Shown in pieces: positions 1-6,028 of a stretch of DNA of 9,099 nucleotides (position 1 is its first letter; every line of letters begins with the position of its first letter). The notes below the pieces were generated by a model. The model did no database searches and was not told the DNA's origin. It saw nothing but the letters and a program-made list of their open reading frames with translations. The position numbers were made by a program, and so were the translations under genes. Location: NCBI GenBank assembly GCA_041484135.1, contig JBGPHD010000127.1:1-9099 (forward strand), given 5' to 3'. Source of the stretch: JACORV01 sp041484135. GTDB taxonomy: Bacteria > Gemmatimonadota > Gemmatimonadetes > Gemmatimonadales > JACORV01.

Positions 1-49
<49 letters not shown>

Positions 50-54
50 CTCGT

Positions 55-84
55 GAAGGCGGCTCCGATGCTGGAGCCGCCTTC
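55..84 (+). terminator. Strong GC-rich hairpin after tRNA-fMet, probable terminator or processing structure
   Basis: A perfect 12-bp stem pairs 55-66 (GAAGGCGGCTCC) with 73-84 (GGAGCCGCCTTC) around the six-base loop GATGCT. It starts five bases after the mature end of the initiator tRNA. There is no T-run after it (the next bases are CTCGTG), so it is not a textbook Rho-independent terminator. It could terminate in the manner of U-less GC-rich hairpins, or mark and protect the tRNA 3' end for processing. Confidence 0.6.
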
Positions 85-133
85 CTCGTGATGACCGTGA
101 GGCCCAGGCCACTTTGGCGGGGCCCCGTGATGC

Positions 134-207
134 GCCAGAGTAGCTCAGCTGGTTAGAGCAGCGGAATCATAATCCGCGTGTCGGGGGTTCGAGTCCCTCC
201 TCTGGCA
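134..207 (+). tRNA. tRNA with CAT anticodon, probably elongator tRNA-Met
   Basis: A complete cloverleaf of 74 bases. The acceptor stem is GCCAGAG (134-140) with CTCTGGC (200-206), with discriminator A207. The D-arm is GCTC...GAGC. The anticodon stem is GCGGA (161-165) with TCCGC (173-177), and loop ATCATAA places anticodon CAT at 168-170. The T-arm (183-199) is GGGGG-TTCGAGT-CCCTC with one G-T pair. CCA is not encoded. The anticodon stem lacks the three initiator G:C pairs, so this is not a second fMet tRNA. A CAT tRNA can also be tRNA-Ile2, whose C34 is changed to lysidine by TilS; the sequence alone does not fully exclude this, though elongator Met is the more usual reading. Confidence 0.92.
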
Positions 208-229
208 TTCTCCACTCCGCGAGGGCGCC

Positions 230-547
230 ATGTACAGAGAGCAGACGGTCGTCGCGCTGTTCATCTTCGGTCTCACGCTCGCCTCCGCGGTGGGGTTCGG
301 CGTGGCGTGGTTCAACGCCTCACGCCGCGCCCGCCGCCTCGAGAGCCAGCTGCTCGGAGCCGGCGTCACCCCCCAGCCCTCCACGCGCGCCGAGCAGCTC
401 GAGGAGTCCATCGACTCGCTCGCCGCGCAGGTGGACCAGCTCGCCAGCGGCCAGGAGTTCCTGAACCGCATTCTCGCCGACCGGCTCGACAAGCTGTCGC
501 GCGGGCTCCCGGCCCCGGCCCCGGAGCGGGAGCTGACGCCCCACTAG
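230..547 (+). CDS. Small single-pass membrane protein with coiled coil, function unknown
   Basis: A 105-residue protein that I do not recognise as a named family. One hydrophobic segment at about residues 7-28 (VVALFIFGLTLASAVGFGVA) is followed by a basic stretch (RRARR), which predicts an N-terminal anchor with the C-terminus in the cytoplasm. Residues about 50-92 are rich in heptad-spaced L, I and V with many E, Q, D and R (QLEESIDSLAAQVDQL), so a coiled coil and oligomerisation are likely. The tail is Pro-rich. A GAGGG Shine-Dalgarno motif (221-225) lies four bases before the ATG. The gene starts 22 bases after a tRNA and ends 38 bases before a scramblase-like gene on the same strand, so it is probably the first gene of that transcript. 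The architecture resembles small envelope scaffolds, but no function can be assigned. Confidence 0.8.
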   Translation: MYREQTVVALFIFGLTLASAVGFGVAWFNASRRARRLESQLLGAGVTPQPSTRAEQLEESIDSLAAQVDQLASGQEFLNRILADRLDKLSRGLPAPAPERELTPH

Positions 548-585
548 CCGTCCAGCAGGCCAGGCCCGAAGTCCGGAGGCACGCA

Positions 586-1182
586 ATGGGCACCAACGTC
601 CTCTCCGCCAACTCCTTCTTCGTGAAGGAGCACGTCGGCTTCTTCAAGGCCGCGAACAACTACGACATCTACGACCCCGCTACCCAGCACATCGTCATGG
701 AGTGCCGCGAGGAGCACCTCGGCTGGTTCACCAAGCTCCTCCGCTTCACCGACTACAAGGTCTTCACGCCGTTCGATATCGAGGTCCGCACCCCGCAAGG
801 CGAACGCGTGGTCCAGGTGACGCGCGGCGTCACCTTCATGCGCTCGCAGGTCAACGTCCTCGGCCCGCGCGGCGAGCCGCTCGGCTACTTCCGGCAGCGG
901 CTCTTCAGCATCGGGGGGAAGTTCGACCTGCACGACACGACCGACCAGGTGGTTTGCACGCTCAAGGGCAAGTGGACTAGCTGGGAGTTCACCTTCGCCG
1001 CCGAGGAGGTCGAGCTGGCGAAGGTCACCAAGAAGTGGGCGGGCCTCGGCAAGGAGCTCTTCACCAGCGCCGACAACTACATGCTCACCATCTCCGAGAA
1101 GGTCCCCGCGGAGAGCCCGGTGCGGCGGCTCATCCTCGCCGCCGTCATGTGCATCGACATGGTGCTGAAGGAGCGCCGCTGA
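586..1182 (+). CDS. Phospholipid scramblase / LURP-one-related (Tubby C-terminal-like fold) protein
   Basis: A 198-residue protein resembling the scramblase/LURP-one-like family, a closed beta barrel around a hydrophobic C-terminal helix. Supporting features are the N-terminal NNYDIYDP element, the strand pattern ending in GYFRQRLFSIGGKFDLHD, the segment LAKVTKKWAGLGKELFTSADNY, and the terminal hydrophobic helix (RRLILAAVMCIDMVL). The family motif of a basic Lys-Trp segment followed by aDNY is typical. Bacterial members are mostly uncharacterised; lipid movement is demonstrated only for some eukaryotic relatives and is disputed, so a lipid-binding or membrane-associated role is inference. The ATG at 586 is chosen because GGAGG (575-579) lies six bases upstream; a longer frame back to 178 would run through the tRNA. 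The downstream PAP2 gene overlaps this stop codon, so the two are probably translationally coupled. Confidence 0.82.
   Translation: MGTNVLSANSFFVKEHVGFFKAANNYDIYDPATQHIVMECREEHLGWFTKLLRFTDYKVFTPFDIEVRTPQGERVVQVTRGVTFMRSQVNVLGPRGEPLGYFRQRLFSIGGKFDLHDTTDQVVCTLKGKWTSWEFTFAAEEVELAKVTKKWAGLGKELFTSADNYMLTISEKVPAESPVRRLILAAVMCIDMVLKERR
1168..1173 (+). promoter_or_regulatory. Shine-Dalgarno site AAGGAG that sets the start of the PAP2 gene
   Basis: AAGGAG lies inside the last codons of the scramblase-like gene. It is five bases before CTG 1179, eight before ATT 1182 and eleven before CTG 1185. No ATG, GTG or TTG follows in the PAP2 frame at a usable distance. The site therefore supports initiation at a rare start codon overlapping the TGA at 1180-1182. 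Confidence 0.6.
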
Positions 1183-2030
1183 TTCTGCCGTTCGCGGCAC
1201 CGGTCGTCCTGTTCCTCATCTTCTGGGCTCTCTGCTACCGGCCGCTCGCCGGCCTCGTCGGCGTGGCGAGGGCGGGCGCGAAGCACGCGTCGGCATGGGT
1301 GGAACGCAGCCGGGTGGGGAAGTGGGAGATCGGACCCGGCAACGCCATCGGGTCGTACGCGCCGATCCTCCTCGTGGTGGCCGTCGGCGGCATCGCGGCC
1401 CTCGTCGCCGGATACCTGTTCGTGGAGCTCGCCGAGCAGGTCGGGCGGTCCACCTCGTCATTGGTTCGCGCCGACCAGACCATCCACGACTGGTTCGGGC
1501 ACGAGCGCCGGCCCGGTCTGACGGCGCTCCTCCGCACCGCGACGAGCATCGGTGGCACGGGCGGCCTGGCGGCGATCGTGGCGGTGGTCGTGGCGGTGCT
1601 GCTCGTCCGGAAGGGGCGGGCGTCCGCCATCTTCGTGGTGGTCACGGCCGCGGGGGCCGGGCTCCTCAACACTGGACTCAAGATGATCTTCGCGCGGGCG
1701 CGGCCCGACCTCGCCTCCGCCATCGCCGTCGCGCGGTGGTACTCGTTCCCCAGCGGCCACGCGATGAGCTCTTTCGCCACGTTCGGAGCGCTGGCCTACA
1801 TCGCGCTCAGGCAGCCCTGGCCGTGGGCGTCCAGGTCGGCGGGTCTGGCGGTCGCCCTGACGCTGGTGGTCCTGGTGGGCCTGTCGCGCGTCTATCTGGG
1901 CGTCCACTGGGCGTCGGACATCGCCGGGGGATGGAGCGCCGGCACCGTGTGGCTGGCCTCGGCGGTGGTGGCGTTCGAGATGTTGCTCCACCTCCGTCAA
2001 CGGCGCCGCGGCGCCGCGCCCGCCGGCTAG
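1179..2030 (+). CDS. PAP2-superfamily membrane phosphatase (lipid phosphatase type)
   Basis: An integral membrane phosphatase of about 283 residues carrying the complete acid-phosphatase signature of the PAP2/type 2 phosphatidic acid phosphatase superfamily. Motif 1 (KX6RP) is KMIFARARP at 168-176. Motif 2 is PSGH at 191-194. Motif 3 (SRX5HX3D) is SRVYLGVHWASD at 236-247, in which His243 should be the nucleophile assisted by Asp247 and His194. Hydrophobic helices lie near 3-20, 61-82, 129-143, 150-164, 198-210, 221-235 and 253-270. Likely substrates are phosphatidate-type lipids or undecaprenyl pyrophosphate; which one cannot be told. The start is taken as CTG 1179 because of the spaced AAGGAG and because the first hydrophobic helix (LPFAAPVVLFLIFWALCY) begins at once; GTG 1263 would delete it. 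ATT 1182 is the main alternative. The gene converges on the protease gene and shares a CTAG stop. Confidence 0.93.
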   Translation: MILPFAAPVVLFLIFWALCYRPLAGLVGVARAGAKHASAWVERSRVGKWEIGPGNAIGSYAPILLVVAVGGIAALVAGYLFVELAEQVGRSTSSLVRADQTIHDWFGHERRPGLTALLRTATSIGGTGGLAAIVAVVVAVLLVRKGRASAIFVVVTAAGAGLLNTGLKMIFARARPDLASAIAVARWYSFPSGHAMSSFATFGALAYIALRQPWPWASRSAGLAVALTLVVLVGLSRVYLGVHWASDIAGGWSAGTVWLASAVVAFEMLLHLRQRRRGAAPAG

Positions 2031-5000
2031 CGCCCTCCGCCTAACTGCCGCAGCAGCTCCCGCACCGCGGCATCCAGCTGCACGTCGTGGTCCCCGTAGC
2101 TCTCGCCCACCGGCCGGTCCACCGGGATGTCCACGGGCCGGGGATGCATCTCCATCACCTGGCCGTCGCTGCCGCGGATCTGGATGAAGGGGATCCGCAC
2201 CGTCGTCCCGTCGATCAGCCCCACGTTGGACGTGTAGATGATCCAGCCCGCCGTGGGCTCGCCCACCACGCTGCCCAGGTGCAACGAGCGGTACCCCTCG
2301 GTGAAGTCCTCGGCGTCGGAGAGAGAGTGCTGGTCGGTGACGAGGATGGTCGGCCGCTCCAGCGACCGCTGGCCGAGGATGGTGCGCGCCGGCACCGGCC
2401 CGGCCGAGCCGCGGTACGTCATCGACATGTAGCCGTGCCGCGCGAAGACATCGATCGCGTACGCGTTGACGAACCCGCCGTTGTTGTGCCGGACGTCGAT
2501 GACGACGCCCTCCCGGCCCATGTTCTCCACGTCGAGGTCGGTGAACAGTTGCGACAACGAGCCCGCGCCCATGTCGAGCATGTGGACGTACCCCAGCCGA
2601 CCGCCGCTCACCCGCGCCACGTAGGCGCGCCGCTCCTCCACCCACTGCCGGTACATCAGGCCGCGCTCCGTCGCCGCGTTGACGGGGCGGACCGCCACCT
2701 CACGCGCGCCGCTGCCGTCGGCGTTGCGCGAGACGGAGAGCCGCACCCGCCGGCCGATCCGGTAGGCGAGCAGCGAGTCCAGGTTGGTGCGGGCGTCGAG
2801 CCGCGCGCCGTCTACCGCGACGAGGTAGTCGCCGGCGGCGATGTCGCCGCCCAGGGCCGCGGGGCTGAGCGGCAGCACCCGCGCGATCCGGAGCCGGCCG
2901 CTCCGCTCGTACTCGGCGCGGTCGAACGACAGGCCGATGCGGCCGGTGTAGGGCGGGCTCGCCGGCGCGGGCGCCCCGATCCCGCTGTGCGACGAGTTCA
3001 GCTCGCCCACGAGGAGCGAGAGCATGCGGCGCAGCTCGTCGGGCGTGCGCGCGCCCGCGGCGTACGGCGCATAACGGGCGCGGATCGCGCCCCAGTCGAC
3101 GCCGTTCATCGCCGAGTCGTTGTAGCCGTCGCGCAGGTAGCGCCACGCCTCGTCGAAGACCTGGAGCTTCTCCCGCGAGAAGTCCACGTCCATCTCCGCC
3201 GTGACCGCGAGGGTCCGCGTCGTTCGGGACTCGAGCGTCGCGACCGTGATGCGGCCCCCCTCGAGGTACCACGCCTCTTTCCCGTCCTGGGAGAGCTGCA
3301 CGTCGGACTTGAAGCCCGCCGTCGAGGTGACCTGGCGCGCCACCGGCTCTTCGCGCGCCATCTCGTCGAGCGAGTACGTGTAGAGGTTGCGCTGGCCCGC
3401 CGCGCTGGCCGTGAGGAGCACGAACTTCCCGTCGGCGCTGATCTGCTGGTCTCCGACGTCCACGCCCACCGGGAGCTGCGAGAGCCGCCGCCGGATGTCG
3501 TCGAAGACGATGGTGACCGGGCGGTTCGCGGCGGCCGCCGAATCCGCCGTTCCGGCGCGAGCGCCGGCGGCCGACGTGTCACGCGCCGGCGCCGGGCGCA
3601 CGTTAGGCGCCGAGCTGTCGCGCGGGACCGCGGGGGGCGTGCGCGGCACGCGGAAGAGGTCGTCGAACTGGGCCTCGCGGAAGCGCGGCGTGCGCGGGAT
3701 GAGATCGATGCGCGCCAGCGCCGTGGGCTCCGTGCGCTGGCCCGTGTCGAAGAGCAGGAAGGTCCCGTCCGGGCTCCACGAGATCGTGTTGGCGAAGACG
3801 TTGGCGAGGAAGCTCACCGGCCGGCTCGCTCCCCCGGTAGCGGGCACCACGAACACGGTCCCGAAGTGGCGCCCCGACGTCGAGAGGTACGCGAGCCACC
3901 GTCCGTCGGGGGACCACGCGATGGGCCGGTCGCTGGGGAAGGGGAGACGATCCAGCTCGCCGGTGGCGAGCACCTGCACGCGCCTGGTCGCGAGACTCAC
4001 GACGCAGAGCTGGTTCCCGCCCCGCTGGAAGGCGATCTGCGATCCGTCGGGAGAGAATCGCGGGGTCACGTCCCCCGTCGGGCTCTGCGTGAGCGGCGTT
4101 TCCGTGCGGGTCGCGAAGTCGTAGAGGTAGAGCTCCGGGGTCCCGTTGCGGTCGGACACGTATGCGAGCTGCCGGGAGTTAGGCGCCCAGACGATCTGCT
4201 GCTCACGCGCGGAAGTGGTCGTGACGCGAGTCGCGTCCCCGCCGTCGCGCGCCGAGGCGCTGAAGACCTCGCCGTGCACGACGAAGGCGACCTTGCGGCC
4301 GTCGGGGGAGAGGGCCAGCTCCTGGATGTTGGCGCTGAGGGTGAGATGCTCCACGGCGGGCGCGGCGCTCGTGCCTCGGAGCGTGATCGAGACCTCGTGC
4401 GTCTCCCACGATTGCGTGTCGAGGGCCCAGATGCAGAAGTCCCGCTCGAAGACGATGGTGCGGCCGTCGTACGAGATGTTCGGCCAGAGCACGTGGCCGC
4501 CGCGGAACGAGGTCACCGGGCGCACCGCGCCGGCGGGGGTTCGCACGTACACGTTCTGGGCGCCGTCGCGCTCGGAGATGAAGAACAGGCTCGTGCGGTC
4601 CGCGCCTCCCCCCCACATTGGCCACTCGTCCTTGCTGCCGCCGGTGCTGAGGCGCTCGTAGCGCATCGTGGTGGCGTCGCGGAGCACCCACAGCTCGGAC
4701 TCGTCGAGGTGGCTGTGGCCGAGCCGCCACCACTGGCCCGACACGGTGCCCTTGGCGGTCATGGCCAGTTGCTGCCCATCGGGAGACGGCGCGGCCCAGT
4801 ACTCGTTGACGTAGCGGTCGCCGCTCACCGTCATCGGTGTCCCACCCTCGGCGCTCACGCGGAAGATGTCGTTCTGCCCTGTGATGTCGCGGCTCCCGGA
4901 GGAGAAGTAGAGCCAGCGGCCGTCGGCGGACCACGCGTCGAGCTGGTCGAGCTGATCGTCGAAGGTGATGCGGGCGAGCGCGCCCGTCGACAGGGTGAGC

Positions 5001-5287
5001 ACATAGATGTCGCCGTTGCCGGAGCGGGTCGAGATGAACGCCAGCCTCCGCCCGTCGGGCGCGTAGAGGGGCCGGGACTCGGTCGCGGCATGCGCCACGA
5101 GGAGCCGGGCCTCGCCGCCCGCGGCCGGCACGGTCCAGATGTCCCCGCCCGAGACGAAGGCGATCTCCGCGCGGTCGGGAGAGATGGCGGGCTCGGCGAG
5201 CATGGGACGCGGCGCCGGCTCCGACTGGGGAGCGGACCGCGCCAGACCGAGTCCAAGAAGCGCGAGCAGGATGACGAGCGGTCGCAT
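2027..5287 (-). CDS. Exported tricorn protease homologue, S41 family serine peptidase with TolB-like propellers
   Basis: A protein of about 1086 residues, close to the 1071 of Thermoplasma tricorn, which trims oligopeptides released by larger proteases. A hydrophobic signal peptide (about 1-19, RPLVILLALLGLGLA) predicts export, unlike archaeal tricorn. Residues about 30-545 carry around ten PD40/WD40-like motifs (SPDGRKVAF, SPDGSQIAF, SPDGRWLAY and others), matching tricorn's six- and seven-bladed propellers; two more follow a Pro/Ala-rich linker (about 545-592). The tricorn core domain (EAWRYLRDGYND, MNGVDWGAIRARY) leads to the Ser766-His767 pair, then a PDZ domain (about 785-870). The S41 core has DVRHNNGG (931-938), nucleophile Ser990 in SLSDAEDF and Glu1046 in MEMHPRPVD. 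The spacing from His to Ser to Glu fits tricorn His746, Ser965 and Glu1023. The ATG at 5287 is preferred over one 14 codons upstream because GGAG lies eight bases before it and it begins the signal peptide. It probably degrades peptides in the periplasm. Confidence 0.93.
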   Translation of the reverse strand: MRPLVILLALLGLGLARSAPQSEPAPRPMLAEPAISPDRAEIAFVSGGDIWTVPAAGGEARLLVAHAATESRPLYAPDGRRLAFISTRSGNGDIYVLTLSTGALARITFDDQLDQLDAWSADGRWLYFSSGSRDITGQNDIFRVSAEGGTPMTVSGDRYVNEYWAAPSPDGQQLAMTAKGTVSGQWWRLGHSHLDESELWVLRDATTMRYERLSTGGSKDEWPMWGGGADRTSLFFISERDGAQNVYVRTPAGAVRPVTSFRGGHVLWPNISYDGRTIVFERDFCIWALDTQSWETHEVSITLRGTSAAPAVEHLTLSANIQELALSPDGRKVAFVVHGEVFSASARDGGDATRVTTTSAREQQIVWAPNSRQLAYVSDRNGTPELYLYDFATRTETPLTQSPTGDVTPRFSPDGSQIAFQRGGNQLCVVSLATRRVQVLATGELDRLPFPSDRPIAWSPDGRWLAYLSTSGRHFGTVFVVPATGGASRPVSFLANVFANTISWSPDGTFLLFDTGQRTEPTALARIDLIPRTPRFREAQFDDLFRVPRTPPAVPRDSSAPNVRPAPARDTSAAGARAGTADSAAAANRPVTIVFDDIRRRLSQLPVGVDVGDQQISADGKFVLLTASAAGQRNLYTYSLDEMAREEPVARQVTSTAGFKSDVQLSQDGKEAWYLEGGRITVATLESRTTRTLAVTAEMDVDFSREKLQVFDEAWRYLRDGYNDSAMNGVDWGAIRARYAPYAAGARTPDELRRMLSLLVGELNSSHSGIGAPAPASPPYTGRIGLSFDRAEYERSGRLRIARVLPLSPAALGGDIAAGDYLVAVDGARLDARTNLDSLLAYRIGRRVRLSVSRNADGSGAREVAVRPVNAATERGLMYRQWVEERRAYVARVSGGRLGYVHMLDMGAGSLSQLFTDLDVENMGREGVVIDVRHNNGGFVNAYAIDVFARHGYMSMTYRGSAGPVPARTILGQRSLERPTILVTDQHSLSDAEDFTEGYRSLHLGSVVGEPTAGWIIYTSNVGLIDGTTVRIPFIQIRGSDGQVMEMHPRPVDIPVDRPVGESYGDHDVQLDAAVRELLRQLGGGR

Positions 5288-5457
5288 GGACGATTCTCCG
5301 TTGGGGCGGGCGCTTCCGGGACGACCCAACGATAGCCGACGGGATCGGCGGCCGGAACGGGGCCGCCTCTGGGCGCCGGTTGACGTTGCCTTGACGGGCC
5401 GTCCCGATCTTGCCTTCGACCCGCGGCACCTCGCCCGCGGCTTCCTGGGAGGCAGCC
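5288..5457. promoter_or_regulatory. Divergent intergenic region between the tricorn protease and the exported-protein gene
   Basis: These 170 bases must hold the promoters of both divergent genes. On the plus strand TTGACG occurs twice, at 5380-5385 and 5391-5396, eleven bases apart (one helical turn). Either could be a -35 element, but no good -10 follows at 16-18 bases. An 8-base direct repeat CCCGCGGC occurs at 5420-5427 and 5434-5441. A 5-bp inverted repeat, GCCGA (5335-5339) with TCGGC (5345-5349), lies nearer the protease. On the minus strand TATCGT (5334-5329) is a weak -10 candidate without a convincing -35. The region clearly has promoter function by position, but the exact elements are not resolved. 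Confidence 0.4.
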
Positions 5458-5976
5458 ATGAAACGTGTCGTCGGTATCCTCGGATTGGCGCTGGTCGCCG
5501 CGGCGGCGCGGCTCACGGCGCAGCGCCCGGTGCTGGAGCACCGCTCGATGTCGGGCCCGCGCCTCGGCCTGACGTACGCCTTTGGCCCCACGGCCGATTC
5601 CGTCCTCAGGGAGCACAACCTCCAGCCGGTCCTGAGCCAGTTCGGCTGGCACTTCGAGCAGCAGGTCGTGCCCCGCGGCGGCGGGCCGGAGTTCGTGATC
5701 GAGGAGGTGTTCCTGGTGGGGGCCGTGGAACAGCGCACGGCGATCCCCAGCGCGTCGTTCCTGATGGGGATCCGCATGCCCAGCGGCTTCGAGTTCGGCC
5801 TGGGCCCGAACCTGTCGCCGACCGGCTCGGCGCTCGTGATCGGGATCGGGAAGAGCATCAACTACGGGGGCGTCAGCCTGCCGGTCAACTTCGCCTTCGT
5901 GCGCTCGCCCGGGGCGGTGCGCATGACGATCCTGGTGGGCTACGCGCTGGAGACGAGCCAGTCGGTCAGCCGCTGA
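5458..5976 (+). CDS. Exported protein of unknown function, beta-rich
   Basis: A 172-residue protein without a family name that I can give. The N-terminus is a signal peptide (MKRVVGILGLALVAAAARLTA, cleaved near residue 21). The mature part starts with SMSGPRLGLTYAFG, then SQFGWHFEQQV, EEVFLVGAVEQRTAIPSASFLMGIR, GFEFGLGPNLSPTGSALVIGIGKS and SLPVNFAFV, ending in a strand-like segment (VRMTILVGYALET). Alternating Gly and hydrophobic residues suggest beta strands, perhaps a small barrel or periplasmic lipocalin-like fold. From memory, similar proteins with the SGPR(I/L)G(V/L)T(Y/F) and QFGWxFE motifs occur as hypotheticals in Gemmatimonadota and Bacteroidota. The ATG at 5458 is chosen because GGGAGG (5447-5452) is five bases upstream and it begins the signal peptide; an in-frame ATG at 5410 has neither. 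It lies 52 bases before the DinB gene and is likely to be cotranscribed with it. Confidence 0.82.
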   Translation: MKRVVGILGLALVAAAARLTAQRPVLEHRSMSGPRLGLTYAFGPTADSVLREHNLQPVLSQFGWHFEQQVVPRGGGPEFVIEEVFLVGAVEQRTAIPSASFLMGIRMPSGFEFGLGPNLSPTGSALVIGIGKSINYGGVSLPVNFAFVRSPGAVRMTILVGYALETSQSVSR

Positions 5977-6028
5977 GGTTGCCCGCCAACGTCGTCGTGG
6001 CTATCTCCGAGGCGACCCGGAGGCAGCC

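Noticed and set aside
178..585. N-terminal extension of the scramblase-like protein back to 178
   Set aside because: The extension reads through the tRNA and, out of frame, through the small membrane protein gene. Its residues are low-complexity Arg/Pro/Ala, and a proper Shine-Dalgarno site precedes ATG 586.
1458..2645. A 395-codon open frame on the minus strand across the PAP2 and protease gene ends
   Set aside because: The translation is Arg/Gly/Ala-rich without domains and it overlaps two well-supported genes.
5288..5329. Longer start of the tricorn protease 14 codons upstream (5329)
   Set aside because: It would put a polar stretch before the signal peptide and lacks a good ribosome site, whereas ATG 5287 has GGAG at eight bases.
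2087..5335. A 1082-codon open frame on the plus strand, opposite the tricorn protease
   Set aside because: It lies antisense to a gene with clear motifs and a complete catalytic tetrad. Its translation is low-complexity (Arg, His, Val, Ala, Asp, Glu) with no recognisable domain, as expected from antisense reading of GC-rich codons.
5335..5349. 5-bp hairpin GCCGA/TCGGC in the divergent region as a terminator or operator
   Set aside because: It is too short and too likely by chance in GC-rich DNA. It is mentioned only as part of the intergenic description.
4203..5861. A 552-codon minus-strand frame overlapping the protease and the exported-protein gene
   Set aside because: It is out of frame with the protease, shows no domain in its Arg-rich translation, and would cross the divergent promoter region.
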